Of a stretch of 64,000 nucleotides of DNA, positions 50,682 through 63,770 are shown one piece after another (the first letter of the stretch is position 1; every line of letters begins with the position of its first letter). The notes beneath the pieces are model-generated. The model was not told where the DNA came from. It saw only the letters and a list, made by a program, of their open reading frames with translations, and made no database searches. A program made the translations under genes and the position numbers. The DNA lies in contig QEOQ01000353.1 in assembly GCA_010279815.1 (NCBI GenBank), positions 210,464 through 274,463 of the forward strand, read 5' to 3'. This stretch comes from Brachionus plicatilis (lineage: Eukaryota; Rotifera; Eurotatoria; Ploima; Brachionidae).

Positions 50682-53365
50682 ACTCACTATGTGTGAATTT
50701 CAACCTATGCCTAATTAATATTAGCTTGCGTTTTAACTTGTTCATTTTAACAATTAATATAAAAAAAAGACTAGAAATTTTTAATATTCATTAATCAAAT
50801 TAATTAAAACTAGAGTGACAAATATTCACGAATCCCTGGGAATTGAAATTTTAGAAAACAGATTTAAAAGATTATTAAAAAACTTTGTTTTGTGTTGAGT
50901 CGACTTACCCACCCACAAATTCAAGAAGACATTACAAATTATATTCAACTCAACCAAAAAAAATTCGAGTCACCTCTTGATCATTTCCTTAAATTTGTAC
51001 CCACTTCAGAAAACTAACTAAAAAGTTTATTTTTATTTATTTTTTTTTTTTTGAGAAAGAATCTAATCTATTCAAGTTATAAAATTTTGTTTATTGAAAC
51101 TTTCATAATTCATTTTTATTTAGAAAAAATGCTAATTATTTAAATATTTTCTTAGTATAATCATCCACAAGTTCTTTCAAGTCTATAAAAAAAATTCAAT
51201 TTTGTTAACATTTCATCAAAATTTTGTATTCACTTTATTTTTTCAAAAATACTATCAAGTGGCTGAAAGGAAGGACTAAGTCTCCATTCCAACCGACCAA
51301 GGCTTTGCCTAAATTATTTTTTAAATAAAAAAAATAAATAAATTAATCAAATTAAAGTTAAAAAAAAATTTTTATTAAATTTTGCAATTTATATTTTTTG
51401 TGGTGAAAAGAAGTCTTAAGCCATTTGGAGGTGTCCTGGGGAAATCCCCATGATTATATTTAAATAAAATATTTAATAAATTAAAAAACATCAAAAGTTT
51501 GATGTGCCAAATAAATTTTGTTTTAAATTTACTGTGAATTTTAAAACAGATCTTTCAATAATTACAAAAATGAATTTCTCTTTTTTAAATCGACAAAATG
51601 TGTTTCACTAAATTCAAAAAATAAAAATTAATTCTAAATAACACAGGAATATTAATTATCAAATAAAATATCTATATTTTGAAATTTCTCTTTATTTTTT
51701 GTCTCTATGAACCATTCTAATTCAAATATTTTTTTGCAAATTATAAATTTATTTTATTTAAATATTAAAATTCTGTCATTGCTATTTAAATAATTTTGAA
51801 TTTGGTGCTAATAATCGTAAAGAAATACAACTTACATGTTTAGGCTGGTTTATTTTTAAAATTAATTGAAAATTAAAAATAACAAAAAAAAAAATTTTTC
51901 AATACCATCAAAGAACAAAATGATTTGAAAATATATATTTTGCCAAAATTTAAAAAAAATAATTTTCACAAACTTGACTGTTAAATGAAACATAATTTAT
52001 TTCACTTTTTAAAAATTAGAGAAAAATCTGTAGTACAAATCTATTAGTAATTGTAAAAATTTTTTAAATCTGGAAATTTTTAAAATTACTGGTCTTTTAG
52101 GATTTACTGTAACATATGTTTTTTTTTTTTAATTTGTTTTAAAATTTTTGCATGAAAATTGATTAAATTTATTGAATGAAAAAAAAATTATGGACATTGT
52201 ATTAAAAGTAGAGAAAAGGCTCAGTTAAGCATCTTGAAGTTGATGATCGATTCAAAATATCCTTACAAATCAGAGAGTTTATCTTTAGATATTAAAATTA
52301 ATCTTTAAATTTATTTAAATAATTTTAATGTAAAACGCTTTACATGTTATGTAGATATAAAAAAAAAAAAAAAATTTATTTAAAAAATATTTGTAGGAAA
52401 GATAAATCGGGAATATTATTTCAGCACTATCAATTTCTTAGCACAATGAAAAAAAATTTCAACGCAATTCGATTTCTTCTCAGTAAAAAAAATTATATTT
52501 AAAAAAAAACATTTAGCACAAAAAATTTTGTTTGAAAATAATTCTTTAAGGAAATTTTTTTTTCAAAACAAAAATATTTATAATAAAATAAATATTTTTT
52601 TTAATTTAAATTTTATTTAATGATATTTATAAGTGGAAGTTAGGTAAATAAAGTAAATTTCGAAGCTTAAAGAAAAGAAATTAAAAAAAATTAGTCTCTA
52701 GAAAACCATTTTACGCATTTTTTGCTCCACCTCTTTTAGGTTTATTGACAAATTTGTCCTTTTTTTAAACAGTTCTTTTAATGCCAATAAATGTGCAAAA
52801 TATCCTAATTTAGTGAAAAATTTGCAAGAATATTTCTTACTGTTAAGCTCAACTTAGTAACAGTTCTGGAATGAATTTTTTAAAATTTTCCCAACAAGCT
52901 ATTAATTTTGTGTTGAATGCATTTATTTTATTTTTAATTTTTGTGCTAAAAGTATTTTTTTTCAAATTTTAATTTTTGTGTTGAGCAATTTGAAATTGTG
53001 TTGAATGGTTATTTTTTTGTGTTGAAAAGGGAGACCCTATTTTTTTCTAAATTATTTTATTTTTTCAATTTTGATAACATGCAAAGCATTTTACATTAAA
53101 ATTATTAAAATAAATTTAAAGATTAATTTTAATATCTAAAGATAAACTCTCTGAATTGAAATGGTATTTGGAATTGATCATAAACATCAAGATGCCGTCA
53201 GTTACTGTATCAAAAAAAGACAATGGTAATGAAAATTTGTTTAGAGCTTTTGAACAATTTATTTAAATAAATGGCCAAAACCATTAAAATAATTTTTTTT
53301 TTATTTTTAATTAAAGCAAATAAAAAAAAATATACAATAAAAACAAAAAGTTTAAATGGATAATT
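50682..53365. other. Gene-poor spacer before the RBM5/10-like gene
   Basis: No gene. A short GC-containing patch at 51400-51455 has a stem CTGGGGAAATCCCCATG. A large inverted-repeat element lies at 52221-53198 (listed separately). Otherwise AT-rich. Confidence 0.5.
52221..53198. mobile_element. Inverted-repeat element, about 1 kb (foldback type)
   Basis: AGAGAGTTTATCTTTAGATA (52272) and its complement TATCTAAAGATAAACTCTCT (about 53132) belong to arms of about 130 bp. The arms stay complementary from GCATCTTGA..TTGATGATC at the outer end to TAATGTAAAACGCTTTACAT at the inner end, with scattered mismatches. The 700-bp centre repeats TGTGTTGAAT/TGTGCTAAAA-type phrases and has no open frame. Outer flanks share CAGTTA, a possible duplication. 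Confidence 0.6.
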
Positions 53366-56300
53366 TCATCTCAATTGTTCAAAGCGAGCCCTGGCCGATT
53401 TTTTGACCGCGTCCTGATAGGTGTCTGCCGGATCGATCTCGGCCGATGCTGCACCAAGACCAGCACCTCTTTGACGCAAGGTGGCCTTTAAAATTAAGTA
53501 ATTAAATTATTCTTAACAAACACTTCAAAAAAAAAATATTTTACTTCAATGGGCGCTGAAATGCCTTGCAAATTTTTGCCTATGCCACCACCTTCGCTCC
53601 AGCCCATTTTTTTCATCATTTTGGACGCAACCGAACTTGACGCTGCCACTTGAACAACAATTAATTCAGCTCTAGGAAATGGAATTACCTTAAAATTACC
53701 TTCAACAAAAGGCATTGGCTGTAGATTAGCAGTTTCTTCATACTGCTCTTTGGCAATCTTCAGCTTGATAGAATAGTCGCTTGGCGGTGACGGAGGTTCG
53801 GGCGAGCCGTATTTTTTTCTTCTTTCCAAAGCTCTGTCCCTGTACTTCAACGCTGCCATCAAACTATCCGCATTTTGCTCTTTGCTTGTCTCTTCGGTCT
53901 TTTCGCTTTTTTCTCCGCGATCAAGTCTCAATTTTTCTAAATTTTTCTGGACAAAAATTGTTTTTAATTTTTTAAAATTTTTACATAATTTGAAAATTAA
54001 AAAATTAAAATTAAATATACTTTAAATCAATTAAAAAATTAATATTTAAATTTTTACATAATTTAAATTTTTTAAAAATAAGAAAATTTGATTTTAATTT
54101 TTTTTATATTAATTAAAAAAATTTAATTTTTTAAATTTTTATATAATCTAATTTTTTTTTAAAATTAAAAATTTAATTTTAATTTTTTTTATATTAATTT
54201 AATTTTTATGTTAATTAAAAAAAAATTAATTTTAAAATATTTATATAATTTAAATTTTTTAAATTTTTTAAAAATTAGAAAAAGTAAATTTTAATCTTTT
54301 TATATTAATTAAAAAAATTAAATTTTTTTTAATTTTGATTTAAAATAATTAATTTAAAAAATTTTTTTTTGTTTCTTTTAATAAAAATTTTACTTTGTGT
54401 AGATCAGATTTTGCCACATGTTTATTTAGTATATCAATTGAATCAAATCTTCTCTTGCACAAAAGACACGCCAATTTGTTCTGGTCAATAAGTGTGGACT
54501 CGTCCAAAGGCTGCGCTGGCTCCTGCACCATTTGACTAGGTACCTCATTTAGCTGCAATTATACATAAGTTAATAGTCAATCAGAGAAATATTTAAATGG
54601 AATTTATGAGCCGTATAAAAAGCGTCTGTATATAATAACACGTTTATATACTTTTTTTGCCTCTGGTTCTGGCTTGGGCGCCACAACAACCACTTCTTCC
54701 GGCTTGGCCTCGGCTTCAACAATTGTTTTTGTTTCTATCGGCTTTTGTACTGACACTTTTTTGTCTTTTTTCTTGTTCATTTGTTCGGCCCAGCGTTCCA
54801 TATCCTTGGCAAATTTTTAATAAAATTTTTTAGCTTTCTTTTTTTTACCTTTGCTATTTGGGCTGCTGTTTTGGGCTTAGACGAGCTGTTCTTGACTTTG
54901 TCACTCTTGGCTTTGGATTCTTCGGCCTTGGCCGACTCTGATCCGGTTACAGGCAAGTAAGTGCCAGTGTTGGTGTCGTAGTACAAGTACTGTTGGGTGG
55001 TGGCATTGTAGTAGTAGTGGGAATTTGGATCGTAGTAAAGACCGGTCGAATAGTCGTAGTAAAAGCCCGAAGTTTCGTCAAAAGCAAATTGAGAAACGTC
55101 GGGCGTCACAGACTTTTCGACCTGGGCAGCAATGTATTCCAAATTGGCGCCCAATGCCGGATCTATGTCTTGGCTTGCCAAGTGATTTAACATTTCTTGC
55201 TTTTTGTGCATGCTGATCATCGCGGCTTGGGCCACTGCTGCAGCTGAATTGGCCGCGTCCGCTACAAACGCTCATTAAACAATTTTCAAGTTTTTATTTT
55301 TCAACTTTACTTTGATTTCCTTTCTTAGGGCCATACGTCATCGCTGAGCTGCTTTCTATCGGAGAGTGAACTTGGTTATACGACAGTTTGCTCTGTGTGT
55401 CCAAGTTCAAAATTCTTTATTTGGGTTTAAATTTTATTAATATGTTTTTTTTTTTTTTGATGATTTTTATGCAATAGATAAAAAATTTGTTGATTCAGGA
55501 AAAAAAATTAAAATAATTATAAGAAGAGTCTTGTGAATGCCGGTTGGCAATCTTTTTTTTTTTTGGTCATCAAATTTTTATTTCAAAAGAATTGAAATTA
55601 AGAAAAAAAATTTAATCAATTTTAAATTTTTAAACTTTTTTAAATAAAATTTTAAAGAGTCAACATTTTTTTTTGATATTATTTTTGCTAAATACTGTTT
55701 TAAAATGGCAATTATATTTTTGGGGTCCTTGTTAGAAAGAATATGGGGCAAATATGGTTGAGATATTGACCAAATTTTTTTTTCAATTAACTCATAGATC
55801 GTTAAGTCCTGATTAAGAATATTTATCTCTTTTTGTTCTGAAATGTTCCGTTGAGGAGCTACAAAAGTTCAAAGTTTTGCTTCATAATTTTACTGTAGGA
55901 ATAGTATAAATAAATAGAATTATGTAAATAAATATAAATATTGTTTTTTTTTTCACCTTGTAAACCTAAAATTTGTAAAAAATTAAATTGGTTTGGTCGA
56001 TTTACCGAATTTTTTTAAATTAAATTTACAAAACTGAAAAAATGTGTTTTTTAGGCTTCAAACGCTGAATGTGACGCTTCACCCCACTATTAAAATTTTC
56101 ATTAAGGGCTCATTTTTTATCTAATTTAGAGTATATTAACATATCAATAAATCAGACACTACTAAATATATCTACAATTCCATTTTTTAAATAAAAAGTT
56201 CATTGAGATTTTATATTTAAAAACTTTAATTTGAATCATCTTAAAGAAATAAAATTTTTAGGCCAAAAACATCAACAAATCATTTTTTAATAATTGATAA

Positions 56301-59300
56301 TAAGATAATTTAAAAAAAAATTTGGTCAATATCTCAACAATATTTTGCCCCATATTCTGTTCGGACTTTATCAAAAGCCAAAATTGCATTAGATTCAAGG
56401 ATATTTCCAAATATTTTTTAAAGGGTTTATTAGATAACTAAAGCTTTTCTACATAAATGGAGAACAGGTCCAAGTCATTTAAAAAAAAAGTCCAGAATTT
56501 TTTTTTAAATTTGCTAGATCAGGCTTCATATCAAAAAATTTACATACTCTTTGGTTGTCTAATGCAATAGATTTGCCATATATCAGAATTTTTTTGCAAT
56601 CTTAGCAATAAATTTCTTCTTCAGTATTCAAAATTTTAAAGTCTGGAGTTGGACTTTTGAAAAAAAAAGTCCGGACTTGAACTTGACTTGAGACTTGTGA
56701 CTTTTAAACGACTTTGATATATACAAAGGAAATCAATTGTATAAATAAGTTTTTAATCAAATAATTAATAATAATAAATCTATTTATTCAATTTAATTTC
56801 TTTAATTATTTCTTCTTTTAATTTAAATTTTAAAGACAAATTTAAAATCGACCTAAAGGTATCCAAATTATGGCTTTATTGATATTTTAATATTAATTAA
56901 AATAAATAACTGCGAAATAAAATTAAATTTTATATTGCAAAATTTCAAAATATTGATTAATATTTTTATTTACTAAAAATCAATAATGTTTAATAAAGTT
57001 TTATTATTAAAAAAATTGTTAAAAATACCTTTTATTTTAATCAAAAACTAAAAATTTTAATTTGAAATTTACATTTGAGCAAGAACTTAAATTTGTCCTT
57101 TTAGCGAGACATAAATAATTTTGAATCTTATTCTGGAAGGAGTATACAATTTATTATAAATAATTCACATAAACTTTAATTAGATTTTAAAAAGGTCTTA
57201 TTTCCAGCGAAGGGCTACCTAACTCAATTGAACTATGTCTTAACAATTTACGATTCAAATTTTATAAAAACATTTTGAGGGACTTGATCAGACCTTTATG
57301 AATAAGGGTGCTTTCAGCCCTTCTTGTTTCATATTTTAATTTTGCATATATCTGATTTTTTCTTTTTTTCTTTTTCTTTTTTTATGTATGAATTATTTTA
57401 TATACGATTATTATTTATACTTATTTTATTCTATTCTTTTAATTTTTACTTCTCCTTAAAGGAGGTTAATTTAAACAATTAAATAAATAAAAATCAATAT
57501 TTAATATATTATGAATGTAATGGGCCTAAAAAATTATTCTAATTTTAAAAAAGATAATTAGAGTTAAATTTTTTTAAAAAAATATTGAATAAACATTTTT
57601 GCTATAAATTCAGTAATGCATTTTTTTTGCATTGAAAAAAACACGGGTACGATGTTATGCCTTAAATTTTGTTAGAAATTAAGTTGAAATATTTTCTGTT
57701 CCAAATCTCATTTGATTTTGTAATTAATTAGTCGATTTTTTGTTAAAACCATTCAATTAATTTTGTATCAAAACTGACACAAAAACTAACTACTCTATCT
57801 GAATAAGATTGACCTACGATCTTGGTAAAAAAAAATTTCATAACTTACGCATTTTTGTAAGTATTTTTTGAATAGCTGATCATGACCTGTTTGCCATCAA
57901 TTTCAAAGCCAGTCTGATAGCATTGCAGCAGATAGCCGGCATCCTTAAATTTAAAAAAATTTAAAAATTACTTATATATTAAAAAATTTATTTAATCTTT
58001 GTTTAAGCTTGTCAAGTCAATGACGGAATAGTGAATTTCGGATACAAATTGATTAAAAAATATTTTTTTTAAAAAGTTAAATTCAAGATAATTAAAAAAT
58101 TTTTGCATATTTTTTTGCACTGTTTTTGTTCAATTTGTATGTGAAAACCTCAATTAATTAAATATATCTCAATGATTTAATTGCATTGTAAATTTTCATA
58201 CAAACCTAACAAAATTTACAATAAAATTATGTTTCAATTGACAAAATTAAGCTTTTTTAACTTTGATGATTAAATAACATGAAACAAAATATGTTCCACA
58301 AAATTCAACAAAAAAAATTATTTTTAATTATCACAGTAAATAAAAATAATGAAAACAAATAAAAAGAAAAGTAATTTGACGTAAAATCGCAAAAGTCAAT
58401 TCAAATTTCAATTTTTTTAAGATGGTTTATTTATGAACTAAATTCTTCAACTGTTAGTGCTCGTGAAATGAATAAAAATTTACCAAAATTTGCATAAAAA
58501 AATTTAAATCTTTTTTTGTATTTGTAATTGTCTATTAATTTTGAAACCAAACTAAAAAAAGGAAAAAAATGCAAAAATTAGGATAATTTGGATTTGATTT
58601 TAACGAAACTTTACGTAAGATGCGTCAAATTCTGGTAAATTTTCTGTTTTTGACTTTTACGAAAGTTAAAATTGCAATTATTTTCATATTTTTATATTGA
58701 ACTCTTTAGTGAAATAGAATTTGTTGTAAATTTTTACATATTTACATTTTTACATTTTTGAGAGATAAAATAAAAATCTCATAATCAAAAAATCTAAGAA
58801 AATCTTCATTAAGAAAAGTAATAATAAATTCGCAATTAATTAAAAGGGATTTTCAAAAAATTATCCTTGGTTTTTACATTTAAATTTTTCTTAAACTCCT
58901 TTTTAAGTAATTGCGAATTTATTATTACTTTTTTTGAATGAAAATTTTTTTAGATTTTTCGATTTTGAGATTTTTTTTTCTCTCAAAAATGTAGAAATGT
59001 AGAAATGTAAAAATATAAAAATATACAATAATTTTCATTTTGCCAATAGAATAAGTTTAATTTTTGTTTGCAAATTGGAAAAAAATATTGAAAATTCTTT
59101 ATTTAACTTTTAAATAATTTAATTAATTTTTGGTTTATCTGTACCTCTAGCAACATTCAGAATAAAAATATATAAATCAAAAAAAAAGTTAAATAAGATA
59201 AAATAATATAAAAAATAAATAAAAAGAAAAATTAAGATAAAAAATTTATTTAGTTTTTACTCAAAATTATGTAAACATTTCTTAAAAAAAAACCTAATTT

Positions 59301-62300
59301 TTTTTGTTCACGTTAAGATGAACCAAAATAGAATTAAGTGATCATTTGCTCTGATAAAATTTACCTTGTATTACCCTTGTATACGCTCTCTACTTGAATC
59401 TTTTCTTTTGGACATAAATAATAACAAATAAAATAAAAATAAAAATTATTTTTCACCCATCAAGTGTTTGACTTAATGTAATGATTTTTTTATCTATCTT
59501 ATTTTTTAATATTACATTTAGCTTTTTTCTAAATAGATGAAAAAATATCGAATTAGATGAACAATTTTTAGATTAGGTGAACTTATGGTTCATAAAACCT
59601 GATATCAAAAATTGTTCCAGTAAAAGATGAACCGTATCGACAAGATCCGAAAAACTTATTTTTTTAAATTTTGACTTGACGTTCGGTTGGTGCATTTAAA
59701 GAAAAGCTCAATTTAAAAAAAATGCAAAACAGAGCGAACATATTTTTTTAAACTATACATCAAATCACAAACTCAAAGTCAAGATTTATACAAAAACAAT
59801 TAAAGCTTTTCATGCTTTCAATATTAACTTAAAATTATTTTTTATTTGAAACTGAAAAAAAATATTTGAAACATGGCACTTGTTATTTCAACATTGGATA
59901 CATTTTGTAATTCAAACACAAAAAATTAAACCAAATGAACATTCAATTCAATCAAAAACAATCAATTTATTGCCAAATAATTCTTTAAATTTTTCTTTGA
60001 ACTGAACTGTCAAACGAAACATTTTTTTTTCACCTTTTAAAACTTACAGAAAAATGTGTAGAACAAAATGGCAATTTTAAATTTGAGATCAAGCTCAAAA
60101 GACCGAAATATCAAATTTAATATTTTTCATGGTAAACGTTCATAATAGAGAAAAAAATTTTTAAAGAATTTTTATTTTAGAGAAAAAAAAATAGAGATAA
60201 TTAAATGTGATTGAGTTTGTGATAATTAAATTTAATAGAGAAAGTAAATTAAAGAATTTTTTTTTAGAGAAAAAATAGCGACAAAAATTAATCAATAAAC
60301 AAAGCCACGAATAAATAAATCTAAATTGTTTTTATTTTAATCCAAAATTTATCTTTTTTCTTTTTTTTTAGCTTTTAATGTCATTGACTTTAATAGATTA
60401 CCAGTAAACAAGAACATTAAAATGATTCATCTAGCTTGAATTTATAAGAATTTATAAATTTAAATTATTGATTAATAAAATTGAAATTGAAACTTTGATG
60501 ATTAATCTCTATTTTTTTCTCTCTTTTGTATATTCTCTATGATGATTTTTCTCTTTTATATTTCTCTATTTTTTTATCTCTATTTTATTTTTTCTCTATT
60601 TTGATAGTTCATCTATTTCCTAATTAAAGAGAATTTTTTTTTATTTTCCTTAACAATTACTTGACATGCTTTGTCAAGTTTATTTTTATATTTAAAATTT
60701 TAAAATCTCTCTTTTTATTGAACTTCATAGGTTTAAATATTTTAATTGATTTTAATAAAAACTTAACTTTTAAAATTAATAATTTTTTTAAGTAAATAAT
60801 TAAAATTATTTTAGTTCGAATAAATGAATATAAAAGTTTAAAATTTCTGAATTAACTTAACCTGAATTATTTAAATTATCGATCGTTTTTGTTAAATAAA
60901 TTAGAGGACAATCATTTTGATGTTTATTTTTTAATGAACCATTATTATTTATTATTTCAAAATAATTAGATTAATTAAATTTTAAATTTTAAATGATCGT
61001 TTTGATCTAAAACTTCAATTTGCCAACAAATCCATTTTTTAATTAAAAAATTTAATTTGGCATAAGAATTTTTGCATGAAAATCCACAATGATTAAAATA
61101 CCGAAATACAAAAACCAACCTGTATGGTGTTTAATTCGACAAAAGCAAAGCCCATGACCACATTTGACAGAGAATCACGGGCAATATGAACATTTTTGAT
61201 GGCAAGGGTAAAATTGGTCAGTTTGTTGAGCGAGTCTAAAATTGCCTCCTTGCTAGTCAAAGCATCTAAACCTCTCAAAAGCAAAGCTAAATTGAATAAG
61301 AATAAAAAAATTTTTTTTTTTTGATAAAAAAATTTATTAATTACTATTGCACGGTTCAGTTCCCGTGTAGTCATAGCCTTCGCCGCCCTTGCGCTTGTCC
61401 GATTCTAAAAATTCAAATATTTTCACATTTAATAACCGTTCTGCATGATTTATATTCAGTGATGATATGAAAATTTAACCTTCTCGTGATATGCTACATT
61501 TGAAACAGCGTTCACGTCTCTTAAAGTTTCTTACACCGCACTTGAACAAAAAAATTTTTAAAATTTTTTCCCAACAACAAAAACTTAAACTACTTTTGAA
61601 CAATCCCATTCAGTGGCGTCTTCTTTGTTCAGCTTATTTCTGTAAGCTTCATCATCAGCCGTGTTGCTGAAAAATATCACCGCTCTGGCATCATAGTTGT
61701 TGAAAAAGACGGAGCCCTGTGAAAAAAATGGTAACCATGGCAACCAAAAAAAAGGCATCCGATAAGATCATGACAAGATCTTAAGAGACTTTAATTGATG
61801 ATTAAAGTTACTTTAGTGCTGTGCATCCATCCGGACGCGTCGTCCACACTGGCAAATTCAATAAAAGCAAAGCCTCGGTTGAGGCCAGTGCTCCTGTCCT
61901 TGACAAGACGCACGTCTTTGTACGGAACCGCCATTTTGAACAGCTCGGTCCGGAGCTCATTGTCGTCCATTTGCGGCGGTATTTGTCTCATCATGAGAGT
62001 TTTAGATGGTGTCACATTGCCAAAACGCTTTTCCACCGTTGGACTCGTCCCAAATGGATTATTCGGGTTTTCTTCATATTTCTAAATAAAAAATTTTTTA
62101 GAAAAAATTTTTTTTTTTATATTTATATTTTTACATTTGATTGACTTTGTTGTTGAAGTGATGAAGATTTTGTTTTTTTTTTGTCACTAAAGGAGCTATT
62201 CCGTCCTCGAGAACGGGACCTGGAACGGGAACGCTTTTTTCTGTAATACTCGTCATCGTCATCATCGTCCCGGTATCTGCCGGACTGAATTCTGTCACTT

Positions 62301-62414
62301 CTGTAACAAAATTATTAGTTTTATTTAGAATACCAAAAAAGCAAGAATCAATGCCGGTCTGGTTAAAAACTGGACTTGCCGGTCTTACCGAAATTTGCTT
62401 TTTTTGTAATCCAT
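53366..62414 (-). CDS. RBM5/RBM10-like splicing factor, 14 exons
   Basis: Exons on the minus strand: 62414-62389, 62300-62135, 62081-61812, 61716-61594, 61540-61480, 61404-61345, 61286-61120, 57943-57849, 55390-55311, 55261-54849, 54804-54652, 54552-54394, 53946-53545 and 53485-53366. All join in frame to 764 residues. Domain order: RS-like N-terminus (RKKRSRSRSRSRGR), RRM1 about 92-165 (LMMRQIP; RGFAFIEF), RanBP2-type zinc finger about 190-210 (WDCSKCGVRNF..RCFKC), RRM2 about 236-316 (LLLRGL; MGFAFVEL), OCRE repeat about 406-455 (repeated GxYYDxx..YYxxxTxxY), C2H2 zinc finger about 567-589 (CLLCKRRF..KHVAKSDLH) and G-patch about 690-738 (MMKKMGWSEGGGIGKNLQG), ending ARARFEQLR. This order is diagnostic of the RBM5/RBM6/RBM10 family, nuclear regulators of alternative splicing acting in early spliceosomes. 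No domain is missing. Introns 7 and 8 are large and carry repeats; the rest are mostly short. Confidence 0.95.
53947..54393. other. Intron 12 of the RBM5/10-like gene, simple sequence
   Basis: About 450 bp of near-pure A/T with AAATTTTTTAAA-type phrases repeated many times (ATATTAATTAAAAAAATT recurs at about 54108, 54190 and 54302), as if expanded by local tandem duplication. Nothing else seen. Confidence 0.6.
55391..57848. other. 2.5-kb intron 8 of the RBM5/10-like gene
   Basis: No exon recognised. 56460-56710 contains the AAGTCCGGACTTG..GACTTGAGACTTGTGACTTTTAAA repeat, matching the right end of the 13652-13848 element. 57270-57480 (CCTTTATGAATAAGGGTGCTTTCAGCCC, then T-rich and CTCCTTAAAGGAG) resembles the 3' tail of a LINE, low confidence. 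Confidence 0.45.
58728..59025. mobile_element. Palindromic element, family P2, copy 2
   Basis: About 300 bp with arms TTTACATTTTTGAGAGATAA.. and ..TTTTTTTTCTCTCAAAAATGTAGAAATG complementary over about 110 bp. The centre (TTATCCTTGGTTTTTACATT) also occurs in copy 1 at about 49186. The ends are microsatellite-like (ATGTAGAAATGTAGAAATG). Confidence 0.7.
60632..61024 (-). mobile_element. hAT-like MITE, family H, copy E (truncated, inverted)
   Basis: Reverse-orientation copy. It ends ..GATCTAAAACTTCAATTTGCC at 61024, the complement of the left end of copies B-D, and includes ACAATTACTTGACATGCTTT (complement of the block near 30960 in copy C). The other terminus is missing near 60630. Confidence 0.65.
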
Positions 62415-62542
62415 TATGAAGATATTCAACTATTAAGATTTGGAAAAAAAGAAAAGTCGAGTATTTATATGTTAATTGAAAACGCTGGACCCACCGGTCC
62501 TAGTCTAAGAAGACAACGTAATTTTTTTTCAAGTATCGACTA

Positions 62543-62861
62543 ATTTTTTGTCTTATTAGACAAGTTGGTACTGCCTTTCAAAACAAATTCATGCAAATTA
62601 ATTATTAGCTCACACTTTTATAATTTAAAATTTTATTTTGTTCCCTAATTATTTAATAAAATTTATTTCAAATAATTTTTTGGTAAAATAATTATTTTTA
62701 TAGCTTTACATGTGCACTCGACATAGCTTGATTTGGCATCTTTAAAAAAATTAAAATTTTATTTTGTTCCCTAATTATTTAATAAAATTTATTTCAATTT
62801 TTTTTCATGTGCACTCGTCATCGCTAGATCTGTCATTTTAAAAAAATAAAATTTTTTTCTT
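62543..62861 (+). repeat. Direct repeat unit, copy 1
   Basis: TTGTCTTATTAGACAAGTTG..GTACTGCCTTTCAAAAC..CATGTGCACTCG.CAT.GCT recurs nearly identically at 63771-64000. Copy 1 contains an internal tandem duplication of about 110 bp (AAAATTTTATTTTGTTCCCT at about 62630 and 62753). It begins with the stem CTTATTAGACAAG. Confidence 0.75.
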
Positions 62862-62898
62862 AAATTTTTAGAATTTTTTAAAATGGGTATAAAATGGC

Positions 62899-63393
62899 GG
62901 CAAATTGAAGTTTCAGATCAAATTTTAAGATCAAAGCGATCATTTAAAATTTTAAAACTTAATTAATCTAATGATTTTAATCATTTTTATACTAAACATT
63001 ACTAGACATGGTATGTCTAATAATGGTTCATTATCAAATTAACATCAAAATGTTTGATCTCTAATTTATTTAACAAAAACAATCAATAATTTGAATAATT
63101 CAGGTTAATTTAATTCATAAATTCAAAATTTATAACTTTTATATCCATTCATTCAAACCGAAATAATTTTTTTTTTCTACTTTAATCAAATTTAAATTTT
63201 AAAACAGTTTAATTTTTTTATCATTAAACGTAAGTTTTCATTAAAATCAATTAAAATATTTAAACCTATTAAAGTTCAATAAAAAGGGATTTTTTAAAAT
63301 GTTAAATATGAAAATATTTTTTCTCTATTTTTTAAAAAAATATTACAATTTATATTTTGATCTTTTGATCTTGATCTCAAACTTCAATTTGCC
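62899..63393. mobile_element. hAT-like MITE, family H, copy D, with 8-bp target duplication
   Basis: 495 bp from GGCAAATTGAAGTTTCAGAT to ..AACTTCAATTTGCC. Flanks are AAAATGGC (62891-62898) and AAAATGGT (63394-63401), 7 of 8 identical. The right flank is also the first bases of palindromic element P1 copy 2, so copy D inserted at that element's edge. Confidence 0.82.
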
Positions 63394-63398
63394 AAAAT

Positions 63399-63740
63399 GG
63401 TATTGTGAATTTTGATACAACAAAACAAAAACAAAAAATTAAAAATGCCACAGCTTAAGTTCTGAAGGACCAAAACATGTTCTGTGAATTGTAGCAACTG
63501 ATACATCCTTTATACCACCACTTAAAGTTGAATTGGATTTTTAATTTAATATAATATCCCGAATTTATTATTTTCTGAGTTTTGCAGATTTATTGCAGAG
63601 CTTTGCAGAATCAGTATATTGGTGTCACAAAGTATGTATCAATTGCTACAATTTAAAGAACATGTTTTGGTCCTTTGGAACTTAAGCTTTGGAATTTTTA
63701 ATATTTTGTTTTTGATTTCTGTACCAAAATTCACAATGCC
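63399..63740. mobile_element. Palindromic MITE, family P1, copy 2
   Basis: Starts GGTATTGTGAATTTTGATAC and ends ..GTACCAAAATTCACAATGCC. Inner complementary blocks are GGACCAAAACATGTTCT and AGAACATGTTTTGGTCC. It shares termini and layout with 13036-13350, but with different inner sequence, so the two copies are old or belong to subfamilies. Confidence 0.7.
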
Positions 63741-63770
63741 GTTTAAATAAAAAAAAAATTATTGTTTATT

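Larger units (their letters stand above)
57944..61119. other. 3.2-kb intron 7 of the RBM5/10-like gene
   Basis: Separates the two exons encoding RRM2. It carries palindromic element P2 copy 2 (58728-59025), a diverged GTACCTCTAGCAACATTCAG motif (about 59150) with A-rich tail, AGGTGAAC-type phrases near 59300-59590 like those at 7800-7860, and truncated MITE copy E (60632-61024). Confidence 0.55.
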
